64,000 nucleotides of DNA. It comes from Halopseudomonas oceani (lineage in GTDB: Bacteria > Pseudomonadota > Gammaproteobacteria > Pseudomonadales > Pseudomonadaceae). Position numbers and translations under genes: made by a program. Position 1 is the stretch's first letter, and each line of letters begins with the position of its first letter. The stretch covers positions 25,085 through 89,084 of the forward strand of contig NZ_PPSK01000018.1 of assembly GCF_002903165.1 (NCBI RefSeq). The letters run 5' to 3'. This document shows positions 51,456 to 61,923 of the stretch, in pieces. Under the pieces are notes generated by a model. It saw nothing but the letters and a program-made list of their open reading frames with translations. It had not been told where the DNA came from and searched no databases.

Positions 51456-53240
51456 GTGTCCGACGGATTGGCTGGGCAAGTGCTTGCCCCCTGGCGTTTG
51501 CCTGAAGCGCGCCTCTTCAATGAACAGGCCAAGCTCATTACCCAGCACCTGCTGGGCGTGGGCATTGTCGGTGCCAGCATGCTGGGCCTGTTCTGTGCGT
51601 TGACCCTCTACTGGCTGTTTGATGACCGTACCGGGTTTTACTGGCTGGCCTGCAGCTGGTTACTTAACGGTGCGACCTACGCGCTGCTGCGCAATGTTGT
51701 GCATCGACCGATGACCGCGCCCCGACGTTTCTGGCTGCTGGTCGGCGTGTTTGCCAGTACCGGTATCGTCTGGGGCGTGTTGCCTCTGCTGATTCTGGAT
51801 GCCGACTCCCCGATTCCGTTGTTGCTGATCATGGTGGTGATCATTACCCACGGAGCGGGCACCTTCGCCATTAATGCCTCCAGCATGCCGCTCTACTGCG
51901 CCTACATTTACCCGGCGGTAGCGCCGCTGATGATTGTCAGCCTGTTCAGCTCTGATCCGCTGATGCTTGGTCTGGGCGGTCTGTGTTTTATCTACCTGCT
52001 CTGCATGACTATGTTCGCCAGCGGCGCGCAACAGGCCGCCCGCCACAGTCTGCAGTTGCAGTTCACCAACCTGGAATTGGTGGAACAGTTGCGTACGGAG
52101 TCCGAACAACGCGAGCTGGCCCGTGCTGAAGCGGTCGCTGCAAACCGCGCCAAGTCCAGCTTTCTTGCCGCAGCCAGTCATGACTTGCGTCAGCCGCTGC
52201 ATGCGCTTGGGCTGTTTCTGGAGGCGTTGGGGCGTAGCGGCATCAATGGCCGTCAGCAGGAAATGCTCGACAACGCTGCCGCAGTGTCGGCGTCGGCCCG
52301 GCACATGCTAAATACCTTGCTGGATTACTCCCGGCTGGAAGCCGGCGTGATCGAACCGGCGCCCTGTGGCTTCCGGCTGCAGACGTTGTTCAGCAAACTG
52401 GAACGCGAGTTTGGCCCGCAGGCCGATGCACAAGGGCTGGTCTATCGCTGTCGGGATACCGTACTGGCTGTCGATACCGACCCCTCGCTGGTCGAACTGA
52501 TCCTGCGTAACCTGATCAGCAACGCGTTGCGTTATACCGAACGGGGCGGTGTGCTGGTGGCGTGTCGCAGGCGCGGTGCCATGGCCCATATCGAAGTCTG
52601 GGATACCGGCATTGGCATCGCCGCAGAAAACCGCCAAGCAGTCTTTCAGGAGTTTTTTCAACTGGGCAACCCCGAGCGTGACCGGCGCAAAGGGCTCGGT
52701 CTGGGGTTGGCGATTGTTCAGGGGCTATGCAATACCCTGGGCGTCGAGCTGGAGCTGGCATCGGTGCTGGGCAAAGGCTCGGTATTTCGTCTGATTGTCC
52801 CGGTAGAGCTGGGCGGCGTCGTCAGCGACACCAGCGCGCCGGTCCGACAGCGGGCCAATTTCGACGGTGTCTCGGTGCTGGTGGTCGATGATGACGAAGC
52901 GGTCCGGGTGGCAATGAGTGAGCTGCTGTCCTCCTGGGGCTGCCGCTGTCTGGTTGCCGATTCCGCCGCCAGCGCCCTGCGGGTGTGCAGCGCCTTGCCT
53001 GATCTGCTGATTGTCGATTACCGGCTGCGTGACGGTCAGACCGGCGCTGATGTCATGACCGCCCTGGGTGAGCGCCTCGGCACCCTGCCGCCCACCTTTA
53101 TCATCACCGGCGATACCGCCCCCGATCGCCTGCGCGAGGCGCAAAGCACAGGCGCCCTGTTGCTGCACAAACCGCTAGACACCGCACGCCTGCACGATGC
53201 GATCAGCCAGATGCTGAGCGCGCAATCAGCTGCCGGTTGA
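51456..53240 (+). CDS. Hybrid sensor histidine kinase
   Basis: The roughly 594-residue kinase has an N-terminal membrane sensor of about six helices (GVGIVGASMLGLFCALTLYWLF to LGLGGLCFIYLLCMTMFASG). A dimerisation domain with the phosphorylated His in AAASHDLRQPLHALGLFLEAL lies near residue 235, and the HATPase domain has NLISNALRYTERGG, GIGIAAENR and KGLGLGLAIV. A C-terminal receiver starts VLVVDDDEAVRVAMSELL, with LLIVDYRLRDGQ as the Asp site. The start is uncertain: GTG 51456 follows GGGAGGGG with a good spacer, and 51411 is an alternative. It lies after the LuxR-type regulator on the same strand. Confidence 0.88.
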   Translation: MSDGLAGQVLAPWRLPEARLFNEQAKLITQHLLGVGIVGASMLGLFCALTLYWLFDDRTGFYWLACSWLLNGATYALLRNVVHRPMTAPRRFWLLVGVFASTGIVWGVLPLLILDADSPIPLLLIMVVIITHGAGTFAINASSMPLYCAYIYPAVAPLMIVSLFSSDPLMLGLGGLCFIYLLCMTMFASGAQQAARHSLQLQFTNLELVEQLRTESEQRELARAEAVAANRAKSSFLAAASHDLRQPLHALGLFLEALGRSGINGRQQEMLDNAAAVSASARHMLNTLLDYSRLEAGVIEPAPCGFRLQTLFSKLEREFGPQADAQGLVYRCRDTVLAVDTDPSLVELILRNLISNALRYTERGGVLVACRRRGAMAHIEVWDTGIGIAAENRQAVFQEFFQLGNPERDRRKGLGLGLAIVQGLCNTLGVELELASVLGKGSVFRLIVPVELGGVVSDTSAPVRQRANFDGVSVLVVDDDEAVRVAMSELLSSWGCRCLVADSAASALRVCSALPDLLIVDYRLRDGQTGADVMTALGERLGTLPPTFIITGDTAPDRLREAQSTGALLLHKPLDTARLHDAISQMLSAQSAAG

Positions 53241-53551
53241 GGTGCGGCTGGGCGGCCAGTTCGGGGCAGACGCCTGCCGCTGCGCCGCTGTGAGTTTATG
53301 CGCAAGCACTGCGTCGATTAGAGTTAACGTCTCTGCCGTAAGCTGGAGATACTTCATCAACGATGCGCCTGGCTTACCCAGCTTGGCAGCATGCCCCGCG
53401 CTGTAACCGATAATGAGCAGAACTGATCTAGAGATGGGATTCTGCTCAGCACGGCCATCCGCTGCCGCGCGGCGTGTTGCCTACCCACCGGCTTTGCCCG
53501 CGACCATTTAAGTTACACTGCGATTTTGCGCGTATCCCAAGGAGCAGTTGC
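53241..53551. other. 311-bp gap before the hsd genes
   Basis: No gene is called here. A minus-strand frame from about 53479 to 53226 is open and reads SAGHAAKLGKPGASLMK and then LTLIDAVLAHKLTAAQRQ, but it has no good start codon and ends inside the kinase gene. It may be a remnant. The last 40 bp hold the hsdM ribosome site AAGGAG. The gap marks the junction between core genes and the restriction island, and no tRNA or att-like repeat is visible. Confidence 0.4.
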
Positions 53552-55534
53552 GTGAACACGGAAAACCATTCCCAGACCGCCGCCTTTCTCTGGTCGATTG
53601 CCGACCTGCTGCGCGGTGACTTCAAGCAGTCCCAATACGGTCGCATCATTCTGCCGTTTACGCTGCTGCGGCGGATGGAGTGTGTGCTGGAGCCGACCAA
53701 AGAGGCGGTGATCAGTGAGTCCCATGCGCAGGAAGGCCGGCCGGATCTGGTGCGTGAGCGGTTCCTGCTGCGTGCTTCTGGCCAACAGTTCTTCAATGCC
53801 TCCAAGCTGACCTTGGGCACGCTGTCTGACACCCAGACCGCTGCTGACCTGATGAGCTATGTGCAGTCCTTCAGCAAGGACGCCCGCGAGATCTTTGAGC
53901 ACTTTCACTTCGAAGACTTTGTTCAGCAGCTCGACAACGCCAATTTGCTTTACCAAGTGGTGCAGCGCTTTGCCGCGACTGACCTGAGCCCCGAGCGCAT
54001 CAGCAACTTCGGCATGGGCATCATCTTTGAAGAGCTGATCCGCAAGTTCGCCGAAAGCTCCAATGAAACCGCCGGGGAGCACTTCACCCCGCGCGATATC
54101 GTGCACCTGACCACCTCGCTGGTAATCACCGGACAAGACGACAAACTCAAGCCCAACAGCATCGTCACTATCTATGACCCGACTGCCGGCACTGGGGGCT
54201 TCCTGTCCGAGGGCGACGAGTACATCCAGTCCATCAGCCAGCAGGTCACCGTGTCGCTGCACGGCCAGGAGCTCAACCCTGAGTCCTACGCCATCTGCAA
54301 GGCAGACATGCTGATCAAGGGCCAGGACGTGACCAGCATCAAACTGGGCAATACCCTGTCCAACGATCAACTGGCCGGCCCCGAGCACCGCTTTGACTTT
54401 ATGCTCAGCAACCCGCCGTTTGGCGTGGAATGGAAGAAGGTACAGAAGCAGATCACCGACGAGCACAGCGAAAAAGGCTTCAACGGCCGCTTCGGCCCCG
54501 GCCTGCCGCGTGTCTCTGATGGCTCGCTGCTGTTCCTGCTGCACCTGGTCAGCAAGATGCGTGACCCGCGTGAAGGCGGCTCGCGCATCGGCATCATCCT
54601 CAACGGCTCGCCACTGTTTACCGGCGGCGCCGGTTCGGGCGAGTCGGAGATTCGCCGCTACCTGCTGCAGAACGATCTGGTCGAGGCCATCATCGCCCTG
54701 CCCACCGATATGTTCTACAACACCGGCATCGCCACCTATGTGTGGGTGCTGAGCAACCACAAGGCCGCCAAGCGCCAGGGCAAGGTGCAGTTGATCGACG
54801 GCAGCCAGCACTTTGCCAAAATGCGCAAATCCCTTGGCAGCAAGCGCCAGTACATTACCTACGAGCAGATCAGTGATCTGGTGCGCCTGTATGGCCGCTT
54901 TGAGCAAACCCCGCAGAGCAAGATCTTCCCGGTCGAAGGCTTTGGCTACCGGCGCATCACTGTCGAACGCCCGCTACGTCTGAACTTTCAGGTTAACGCT
55001 GAGCGTATTGAAAAGGTGCTGGAAGAAAAGGCCATTCAGAAAATGGACGCGGCGGCACAGCAGCAACTGGTCGCCGCCCTGCAAGCCATGGACGCCAGCG
55101 TTCTGCACCGCAACCGCGAGCAGTTCAGCAAGTTGCTGAAGAAGTCTCTCGCTGCCCACGCCGTATCGCCCAGCACGCCCGAGCTGAAGGCCATCCTCAA
55201 TGCCTTGAGCGAACGCGACCCCGAAGCGGATATCTGCATCACCAAGGGCAAACCTGAGCCAGACGCCGCCCTGCGCGATAACGAGAACGTGCCGTTGGGT
55301 GAGTCGGTGTATGACTACTTCGAGCGCGAAGTGAACCCCCATGTGCCGGATGCCTGGATCGACGAGAGCAAGACCGATGCGCAGGACGGCGAAGTGGGCG
55401 TGGTGGGGTTTGAGATTCCCTTCAACCGCCACTTCTATGTGTTCCAGCCGCCACGCCCTCTGGAAGAGATCGACCGCGACCTGAAAGCCTGTACCGACCG
55501 CATCAAGCAGATGATCGAGGGGCTGTCGGCATGA
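53552..55534 (+). CDS. hsdM: Type I restriction-modification methyltransferase subunit HsdM
   Basis: The 660-residue N6-adenine methyltransferase has an N-terminal helical domain ([35 protein letters not shown]), the SAM motif [20 protein letters not shown] near residue 208 and the catalytic [12 protein letters not shown] near 284. [15 protein letters not shown] near 168 is also conserved. GTG 53552 has AAGGAG with a 7-nt spacer, and upstream codons back to 53474 are not family-like. It overlaps hsdS by 4 nt (ATGA). With HsdS and HsdR it forms the bipartite-site modification and restriction enzyme. C-terminal length is usual. Confidence 0.95.
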   Translation: MNTENHSQTAAFLWSIADLLRGDFKQSQYGRIILPFTLLRRMECVLEPTKEAVISESHAQEGRPDLVRERFLLRASGQQFFNASKLTLGTLSDTQTAADLMSYVQSFSKDAREIFEHFHFEDFVQQLDNANLLYQVVQRFAATDLSPERISNFGMGIIFEELIRKFAESSNETAGEHFTPRDIVHLTTSLVITGQDDKLKPNSIVTIYDPTAGTGGFLSEGDEYIQSISQQVTVSLHGQELNPESYAICKADMLIKGQDVTSIKLGNTLSNDQLAGPEHRFDFMLSNPPFGVEWKKVQKQITDEHSEKGFNGRFGPGLPRVSDGSLLFLLHLVSKMRDPREGGSRIGIILNGSPLFTGGAGSGESEIRRYLLQNDLVEAIIALPTDMFYNTGIATYVWVLSNHKAAKRQGKVQLIDGSQHFAKMRKSLGSKRQYITYEQISDLVRLYGRFEQTPQSKIFPVEGFGYRRITVERPLRLNFQVNAERIEKVLEEKAIQKMDAAAQQQLVAALQAMDASVLHRNREQFSKLLKKSLAAHAVSPSTPELKAILNALSERDPEADICITKGKPEPDAALRDNENVPLGESVYDYFEREVNPHVPDAWIDESKTDAQDGEVGVVGFEIPFNRHFYVFQPPRPLEEIDRDLKACTDRIKQMIEGLSA

Positions 55535-56982
55535 CAAATTTGTCGGGAGCAAATTTGCACAATGGCGCAGCCGTTGGCCCGCAGGGCGAGGGCAGGGAAA
55601 GCCCGAGTAGGTTTCCGAAGTATTCGGTGTACAAGAATTCCGGGGTTGAGTGGCTGGGTGAGGTGCCGGAGCATTGGGCTGTGCATCCACTCAAACGGGC
55701 TATTGAACGAATCGAGTCTGGCACCAGTGTCAATGCGGCGGATTTTCCAGCAGAGCCTGGTTCCTTGGGTGTTCTGAAAACCAGTTGCGTTTACACAGGA
55801 AAATTCGACTGGGCCGAAAACAAGACGGTGGATCATGAAGACCTGAGCAGAGTCAGCTGTCCGCTTCGTAAAGACACGCTCATTGTTAGTCGGATGAACA
55901 CTCCCGACCTGGTGGGAGCCACGGGCCTGGTTACCGAAGCTCCCAATGGAATTTTCCTACCAGACCGACTCTGGCAAGTTTATTTCCTAGTAAATCATTC
56001 TCCAGAGTTTCTTTTCTACTTCACCAAGTCTCGGGAATACCGGGAGCAGGTAAAGATGGCCTGTTCCGGAACCAGCGCAAGCATGCAGAATCTTGGCCAG
56101 GATGATTTCCGTGGCTTACTTTTCGCTGAGCCGCCAAAGCATGAACAAACCCAAATAGCCCGCTTCCTTGACCATGAAACCGCCCGCATCGACGCGCTGA
56201 TTGAAGAGCAGCAGCGCCTGATCGAACTGCTCAAGGAAAAGCGCCAGGCCGTCATCTCCCACGCCGTCACCAAAGGCCTCGCCCCTATGGTGCCGATGAA
56301 AGACTCCGGCGTGGAGTGGCTGGGCGAGGTGCCGTCGCATTGGGATGTTTTGAACTTCAACCTCTTGGTTTATATCGCTGAAGGTCAAGTAAATCCAAAG
56401 CTTCAACCGTACTCGGACATGTTGTTGATCGCGCCGAACCACGTCGAGTCAGCTACAGGGCGGCTGCTCTATCTTGAAACTGCCGAAGAGCAAGGTGCTG
56501 ATAGCGGAAAATACCTGTGCCAAGAGGGTGATGTTGTTTACAGCAAAATCCGACCAGCTCTGCGGAAGGTTTGTGTTGCGTCCAAGGCATGTCTTTGTAG
56601 TGCGGACATGTACCCCATGAGGGGGCACTCCGGTCTGGAGAACCAATATCTTTTTTGGTTTATTTTGTCTGAGCCTTTTTCCGCATTTGCTTTGCTGGAG
56701 TCTGATCGTGTGGCAATGCCAAAAATTAACAGAGAGTCTCTGGGAGGGTTGAAGCTAGCGAGACCGCCAGCGGAAGAACAAAGGAATATTGCAACGTTTC
56801 TCAATAAAGAAACGCAGAGGATTGATGCGCTAATTGATGAGGCCCTATCTGGCGTCAGTTTGTTAAATGAGCGCCGCTCAGTCCTAATATCCGCCGCCGT
56901 CACCGGCAAAATCGACGTACGCGGCTGGCAGCCTCCGGCGAGCGCTAAAGCCCCCGAACACACCACACAGATGACCGCCTGA
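55531..56982 (+). CDS. hsdS: Type I restriction specificity subunit HsdS
   Basis: The 483-residue protein has two target-recognition domains. Each opens with the same motif, [17 protein letters not shown] at about residue 36 and [17 protein letters not shown] at about 255, and each is followed by a helical spacer ([30 protein letters not shown], and [19 protein letters not shown]). The recognition domains are visibly lower in GC than the rest, as expected for exchangeable modules. The first 27 residues ([16 protein letters not shown]) are an unusual N-terminal lead. It overlaps hsdM. The DNA sequence recognised cannot be predicted by eye. Confidence 0.93.
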   Translation: MTNLSGANLHNGAAVGPQGEGRESPSRFPKYSVYKNSGVEWLGEVPEHWAVHPLKRAIERIESGTSVNAADFPAEPGSLGVLKTSCVYTGKFDWAENKTVDHEDLSRVSCPLRKDTLIVSRMNTPDLVGATGLVTEAPNGIFLPDRLWQVYFLVNHSPEFLFYFTKSREYREQVKMACSGTSASMQNLGQDDFRGLLFAEPPKHEQTQIARFLDHETARIDALIEEQQRLIELLKEKRQAVISHAVTKGLAPMVPMKDSGVEWLGEVPSHWDVLNFNLLVYIAEGQVNPKLQPYSDMLLIAPNHVESATGRLLYLETAEEQGADSGKYLCQEGDVVYSKIRPALRKVCVASKACLCSADMYPMRGHSGLENQYLFWFILSEPFSAFALLESDRVAMPKINRESLGGLKLARPPAEEQRNIATFLNKETQRIDALIDEALSGVSLLNERRSVLISAAVTGKIDVRGWQPPASAKAPEHTTQMTA

Positions 56983-57005
56983 GCACCAGGCCACAAGGAC
57001 GTCGC

Positions 57006-58667
57006 ATGATCATCAATGTCGATAAAACCAACCTGAACAAGCTGCTGGGCGTGCCCAATCGCCAGCTGACCATCCCGGCCTATCAGCGCCCCTATGCCTG
57101 GGAGGCGGAGCAGGTGGATGAGCTGTGGCACGACATTGTCGAAACGCTGGGCAGCAATCATTTCATGGGTTCGGTGGTGCTGTGTTCGCCCGATCAGGCC
57201 CGTCCCGAGGTCATCGACGGTCAGCAGCGCCTGACCACCATCATTCTGTTGCTGGCGCTGATCCGCGATGAGTATCAACTGCGCAAGCCCGATCTGGTCG
57301 GGCGCATTCAGCAGTTTTTGCAGAACGCCTATGCCGAGCCGGACTTGCGCTTCAAGTTCCGTCCCGGCAATGCCAATGCGCGGGTGTTTACCGATTTCAT
57401 CCTGTGCGCCCCGGACGATGACTCACGGCGCGACTGGGCGACTGTACGGCAGCTCGCCAGCCATGAGCTGAACCGCAACCTGCGCATGATCGAAAATGTC
57501 GAACGTCTGAAAGGCTATCTCGTCCCCTGGCTGGCGGCTAGCGACAACCCCTTGCAGGCGCTGGAGCAGATCGAGCGCAAGATCATGACCGGGCTGGAGT
57601 TCGTGGTCATCGATGTGCCGGACATTGCCAATGCCTTCATCATCTTCGAGACTCTGAATGATCGCGGCCTGGCGCTGTCGGCCGGCGACCTGCTGAAGAA
57701 CCACCTGCTCGCGGCGGCTGCCAAGTCCAGCGAGTCGGTCGAGGCCCTGGCCGCCGACTGGGACATGATCATTGACAGTCTGGAAGGCGGCGACATTACC
57801 CGCTTCCTGCGTCACTACTTGCTGACGCAGCATGCTCAGGTACAGAAAGATGATGTGTTTGCCTTATTCAAGAAGGAGGTAGGCAGCCGGGGCGTGAAGC
57901 CTCTGGTCAAGGACCTCAAGCTGATGGCGCGCTTCTACGGCCAGTTCATCAAACCCGAGCTGGTGGCGGACAAGGCCGTGCGTGAGGTCTACCAAAACCT
58001 CAATACCTTGCGTGCCACCATGTGCTATTCCGCGCTGCTGGCGGCCTCATCAGCGCTGGACAATGACGCTCTGCGCGATTTCGCGCGTCTGTGTGAAGTG
58101 CTGACCTTCCGCTACAGCACCATTTGTAGCAAGGACTCCAAGGAGCTGGAGCGCTTCTATCATCAGGCAGCCAAGGTGCTGGCAACCAAGGGCGTAGCGG
58201 GGCTGGAGGAGGCGCGCAAGATTCTCGAAGCGGCATCGCCGAGTAGTGAGGAGTTTGTGCTGGCCTTCCGTCAGCAGTCGATGGGGCGGCAGTACATCGT
58301 CAACTACATCTTCCGCGGCATCGAGAATCATCTTTCGCCTGAAGAAAAGACCCTGCTGAGCACCCAGCAGGTGCATATCGAACACATCATGCCGCAGACC
58401 CTGTCGCTCGCTTGGCGAGAGGCCTTGGGCGAGGATGCCGATCAGCATGAGCTGTTCGTCAATCGCTGGGGCAATCTGACACTGCTGGGCGGTAAGCTGA
58501 ATATCACCGCCTCCAATCAGCCGTTTGCCGAGAAGCTGGCGCTCTATCGGCAGTCCAAGATTGCGTTGGCCCAGGCGCTAGCCGCCTATGAGGATTGGGG
58601 CCTGCCGCAAATCGAGGCGCGACAGGCGCAACTGGCGCAAATCGCGGAAGGCATCTGGCGCATCTAA
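57006..58667 (+). CDS. GmrSD-like DUF262/DUF1524 nuclease
   Basis: The 553-residue protein has an N-terminal DUF262 ParB-like domain (LTIPAYQRPYAWEAEQVDELWHDI, then VIDGQQRLTTIILLLALI with the DGQQR motif). A C-terminal DUF1524 HNH-type region follows (HIEHIMPQTLSLAW near residue 458, then NRWGNLTLLGGKLNITASNQ). The pair is that of GmrSD, a type IV enzyme that cuts glucosylated hydroxymethylcytosine DNA and uses nucleoside triphosphate. AAGGA lies before ATG 57006. It is inserted between hsdS and hsdR with short gaps, so it belongs to the same defence operon. Confidence 0.88.
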   Translation: MIINVDKTNLNKLLGVPNRQLTIPAYQRPYAWEAEQVDELWHDIVETLGSNHFMGSVVLCSPDQARPEVIDGQQRLTTIILLLALIRDEYQLRKPDLVGRIQQFLQNAYAEPDLRFKFRPGNANARVFTDFILCAPDDDSRRDWATVRQLASHELNRNLRMIENVERLKGYLVPWLAASDNPLQALEQIERKIMTGLEFVVIDVPDIANAFIIFETLNDRGLALSAGDLLKNHLLAAAAKSSESVEALAADWDMIIDSLEGGDITRFLRHYLLTQHAQVQKDDVFALFKKEVGSRGVKPLVKDLKLMARFYGQFIKPELVADKAVREVYQNLNTLRATMCYSALLAASSALDNDALRDFARLCEVLTFRYSTICSKDSKELERFYHQAAKVLATKGVAGLEEARKILEAASPSSEEFVLAFRQQSMGRQYIVNYIFRGIENHLSPEEKTLLSTQQVHIEHIMPQTLSLAWREALGEDADQHELFVNRWGNLTLLGGKLNITASNQPFAEKLALYRQSKIALAQALAAYEDWGLPQIEARQAQLAQIAEGIWRI

Positions 58668-58702
58668 GGTGCGGCGTTGACTAACGGAAGGTGAGTAGCA
58701 GC

Positions 58703-61700
58703 ATGGCAGACAGCAAGGAATATCAGTTTCAGCAGGACATCATCACCGCCATGGTCGCCCAGGGTTGGCTCACCGGCCCGGCCAGCGGCTATGACCGGCG
58801 CACGGCGCTCTATACCGAGGACTTTCTCGACTACTTCAAAGAGGCCTGGCCAGAGCGTTGGGACAAGTTCGCCAAGGCTAACCCGAACAACCCGGAAGCG
58901 GTGCTGGTACAGAAACTGGTGCGCGAACTGGAGCAGGACGGCAGCCTGGATGTGCTGCGCCATGGCTTCAAGCTGCCGGGGGTGAAGATAGAGACGTGCA
59001 GCTTCAAGCCCGACCACGGTATGAACCCAGATACCCTCAAGCGCTACCAGTGCAACCGCCTGCGCGTGGTGCCGGAGGTGTCGTATTCGCCTCACTATCG
59101 CGAGGGCGAGTACAACCCGCGTCTGGATCTGGTGCTATTCGTCAACGGCATCCCCGTCGCCACGCTGGAGCTGAAAAGCGAGTTCAAGCAGAGCGTGGAA
59201 AACGCCAAGCGCCAGTACCGCTATGACCGCCCGGTAAAAGACCCGCTGACGCGCAAGCCCGAGCCGCTGCTGACCTTTAAGCGCGGCGCGCTGGTGCACT
59301 TTGCCGTGAGCCAGGACGAAGTGGCGATGACCACCCAGCTGGCCGGCAAGGACACCTTCTTCCTGCCGTTCAACCTCGGCAGCCTCGACGGCGGCGCCGG
59401 CAACCCGCCTGCGCCGGATGACAGCCACTACGCCACCGGCTACCTGTGGCAGCGCCTGTTCCAGCCGGATGCCTGGCTCAAGGTGCTGGGCCGTTTCCTG
59501 CACCTGCAGAAGAGCGTGAAGGAAGAGGTCGACGGCAGTCGCGTCACCAAGGAAACCCTGATCTTCCCGCGCTACCACCAGTGGGAAGTGGTCAACACGC
59601 TGATCGAGACCACCCGCAATGAGGGGCCGGGTAAGCGTTACCTGATCCAGCACAGCGCTGGTTCCGGCAAGTCCAACTCGATTGCCTGGACTGCGCATCA
59701 ACTGGCCTCGCTCTACGACGCAGAAGGCCAGCGGCTGTTCAACTCGGTGATCGTGATTACCGACCGCACCGTGCTGGACAAGCAGCTGCAGGATACCATC
59801 TACCAGTTCGAGCACGCCCAGGGCGTGGTCAAGTGCATCACCCGCGATATCGGCAGCCAGAGCAAATCCGAGCAACTGGCCGAGGCGCTGGCTGGGCAGA
59901 CGCGCATCATCATTGTCACCATCCAGACCTTCCCGGCGTTGTTCGATGCACTGGATAAATACCCCAAGCTGGCCAGCGGCCGCTATGCGGTGATCGCCGA
60001 CGAGGCGCATTCCTCACAGACCGGCTCATCGGCCAGCAAGCTCAAGCAGATTCTCGGCAGCGATGCGCTGGATAAAGACGAGGGCGCAGAGATCAGCGCC
60101 GAAGAGCTGCTGGACGCCGCCGTGGCCGCCCGCGCACCGAACGAGCGCATCAGTTATTACGCCTTCACCGCCACGCCCAAGGCCAAGACCCTGGAGCTGT
60201 TCGGTCGCCCGGCCAACCCGGCATTGCCGGCAAGCGCCGACAACAAGCCGGAGGCCTTTCACCTGTACTCCATGCGTCAGGCCATTGAGGAAGGTTTCAT
60301 CCTTGATGTGCTGCAGAACTACACCACCTACAGCACCGCCTGGAAGATTGCTCACCCGGACGGTGACGACGAGGAAGTGGACTCGAAAAAGGCGCGCATG
60401 AAGCTGGCGCGCTGGGTACGTCTGCACCCCTACAACATCAGCCAGAAGGTCGAGGTGATCGTCGAGCACTTCCGCGCCAATATCCGCCACCTGCTGGGCG
60501 GCCAGGCCAAGGCCATGGTGGTCACTAGCAGCCGGCAGGAGGCGGTGCGCTACCAGTTGGCGATGCAGGCCTATGTGCAGCAGATGGGCTACACCGATGT
60601 GCACCCGCTGGTGGCCTTCTCCGGCAGCGTGTTGCCTGACGGAGTGATCCCCGAAGAGGTGACGGAAAGCAGCAGCCTGCTCAATCCCGGCCTGAACGGG
60701 CGTGATCTGGCTGAAGCCTTCGACACCCAGGACTTCAACGTGATGATCGCCGCCAACAAGTATCAGACCGGCTTCGATCAGCCCAAACTGTGCGCCATGT
60801 ACGTGGACAAGAAACTGCAGGGCGTGGACTGCGTGCAAACCCTGTCGCGGCTGAATCGTACCTTTGGCGACAGCAAACCGACCTTCATCCTCGACTTCTT
60901 CAACGACGCTCAGGACATTCTCGACGCCTTCCTGCCGTACTACACCAAGGCCGAGCTGACCGACGTGACCGACCCGCAGCTCATCTATGACCTGCAGAAG
61001 AAACTGGATGCAGAAGGGATCTATTACTGGCAGGAGGTCGAGGCGTTCGCCATGGCCTTCTTCGACCCGAAGGCTGCGGCCAGCAAACTCAGCTACTACT
61101 GCGCGCCGGCCAAGGAACGCTTTGCCAAGCGCTACAAGCTGGCCCTGGAATCCCGTCAGCACGCGCTGGACTTCAAGCGTACCGCCGAGAAGAACGGCGA
61201 CAGCGCAGGCCTGAAAAAAGCCGAGGCGGCGCGCAAGGAGGCGGGCGAGCAGGTAGATCAGCTCGACCTGTTCAAGAAGAACCTGCAGAGCTTTGTGCGG
61301 TTGTATGAGTTTCTCTCGCAGATTATTCCCTATGAGGATCGTGAGCTGGAGCAGCTGTGCGTCTATGCCAAGCACCTGCACCCGCTGCTGCGCATAGACC
61401 GACTGGATCAGGAAGACGTGGACGTGGGCGAACTGCAACTGACCCACTACCGCCTGACCAAGCGCGCCGAGCACCAATTGCGCATGAGTGAAGAGCGCGG
61501 CGAATACAGTCTCGACCCGGCCACCGGCCTGGGCAGCGGTAAGCCCCATGACCCGGAGAAGAAGCGGCTGTCGGAAATCATCGAAGCGCTGAACGATATC
61601 TTTGGCGCCGAGGTGAGTGAAGAAGACCAGTTGCAGTTTCTCACCGGCATCGCCAATCGCATCAGCCGTCAGGAAGACGTAATGGCCCAGGTCAACAACC

Positions 61701-61897
61701 ACTCGGTCGAGCAGGTGATGCACGGCCTTTTCCCCAAGCGGGTGTTGGATACAGTGCTGGATGCCATGACTGATCACGAGAAGCTTTCGCTGGAGGTGCT
61801 GGATAACGAAACCAAGAGCCGGGCGTTTGCGATGGTGATTCTGAAGATGCTGACGCAGCAGGCGAGGCGGGATCAGGGCGACGAATACCGCATCTGA
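58703..61897 (+). CDS. hsdR: Type I restriction endonuclease subunit HsdR
   Basis: The 1064-residue motor-nuclease has an N-terminal nuclease with the PD-(D/E)xK elements RLDLVLFVNGIPVATLELKSEF near residue 138. The SF2 helicase follows, with Walker A QHSAGSGKSNSIAWTA near 318, Walker B VIADEAHSSQTG near 428 and a motif VI-type QTLSRLNRTF near 715. A helical C-terminal domain ends it. ATG 58703 is preceded by AAGGTGA, and GTG 58691 falls inside that site. It cuts unmodified DNA at random distant sites after translocation. Length is typical of the family. Confidence 0.95.
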   Translation: MADSKEYQFQQDIITAMVAQGWLTGPASGYDRRTALYTEDFLDYFKEAWPERWDKFAKANPNNPEAVLVQKLVRELEQDGSLDVLRHGFKLPGVKIETCSFKPDHGMNPDTLKRYQCNRLRVVPEVSYSPHYREGEYNPRLDLVLFVNGIPVATLELKSEFKQSVENAKRQYRYDRPVKDPLTRKPEPLLTFKRGALVHFAVSQDEVAMTTQLAGKDTFFLPFNLGSLDGGAGNPPAPDDSHYATGYLWQRLFQPDAWLKVLGRFLHLQKSVKEEVDGSRVTKETLIFPRYHQWEVVNTLIETTRNEGPGKRYLIQHSAGSGKSNSIAWTAHQLASLYDAEGQRLFNSVIVITDRTVLDKQLQDTIYQFEHAQGVVKCITRDIGSQSKSEQLAEALAGQTRIIIVTIQTFPALFDALDKYPKLASGRYAVIADEAHSSQTGSSASKLKQILGSDALDKDEGAEISAEELLDAAVAARAPNERISYYAFTATPKAKTLELFGRPANPALPASADNKPEAFHLYSMRQAIEEGFILDVLQNYTTYSTAWKIAHPDGDDEEVDSKKARMKLARWVRLHPYNISQKVEVIVEHFRANIRHLLGGQAKAMVVTSSRQEAVRYQLAMQAYVQQMGYTDVHPLVAFSGSVLPDGVIPEEVTESSSLLNPGLNGRDLAEAFDTQDFNVMIAANKYQTGFDQPKLCAMYVDKKLQGVDCVQTLSRLNRTFGDSKPTFILDFFNDAQDILDAFLPYYTKAELTDVTDPQLIYDLQKKLDAEGIYYWQEVEAFAMAFFDPKAAASKLSYYCAPAKERFAKRYKLALESRQHALDFKRTAEKNGDSAGLKKAEAARKEAGEQVDQLDLFKKNLQSFVRLYEFLSQIIPYEDRELEQLCVYAKHLHPLLRIDRLDQEDVDVGELQLTHYRLTKRAEHQLRMSEERGEYSLDPATGLGSGKPHDPEKKRLSEIIEALNDIFGAEVSEEDQLQFLTGIANRISRQEDVMAQVNNHSVEQVMHGLFPKRVLDTVLDAMTDHEKLSLEVLDNETKSRAFAMVILKMLTQQARRDQGDEYRI

Positions 61898-61923
61898 AAG
61901 GCCAACCAAGTTAGGGAGTAACG

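Noticed and set aside
53226..53479. Possible remnant gene on the minus strand before hsdM
   Set aside because: The frame has plausible codons but no start codon or ribosome site and overlaps the kinase end. It was not called as a gene.
53513..54907. 464-codon open frame on the minus strand
   Set aside because: It lies entirely opposite hsdM, which has clear motifs and a ribosome site. The frame is an antisense shadow with no recognisable domain.
60026..61909. 627-codon open frame on the minus strand
   Set aside because: It is opposite hsdR, has a repetitive Leu/Val/Gly/His composition typical of antisense translation and no motif.
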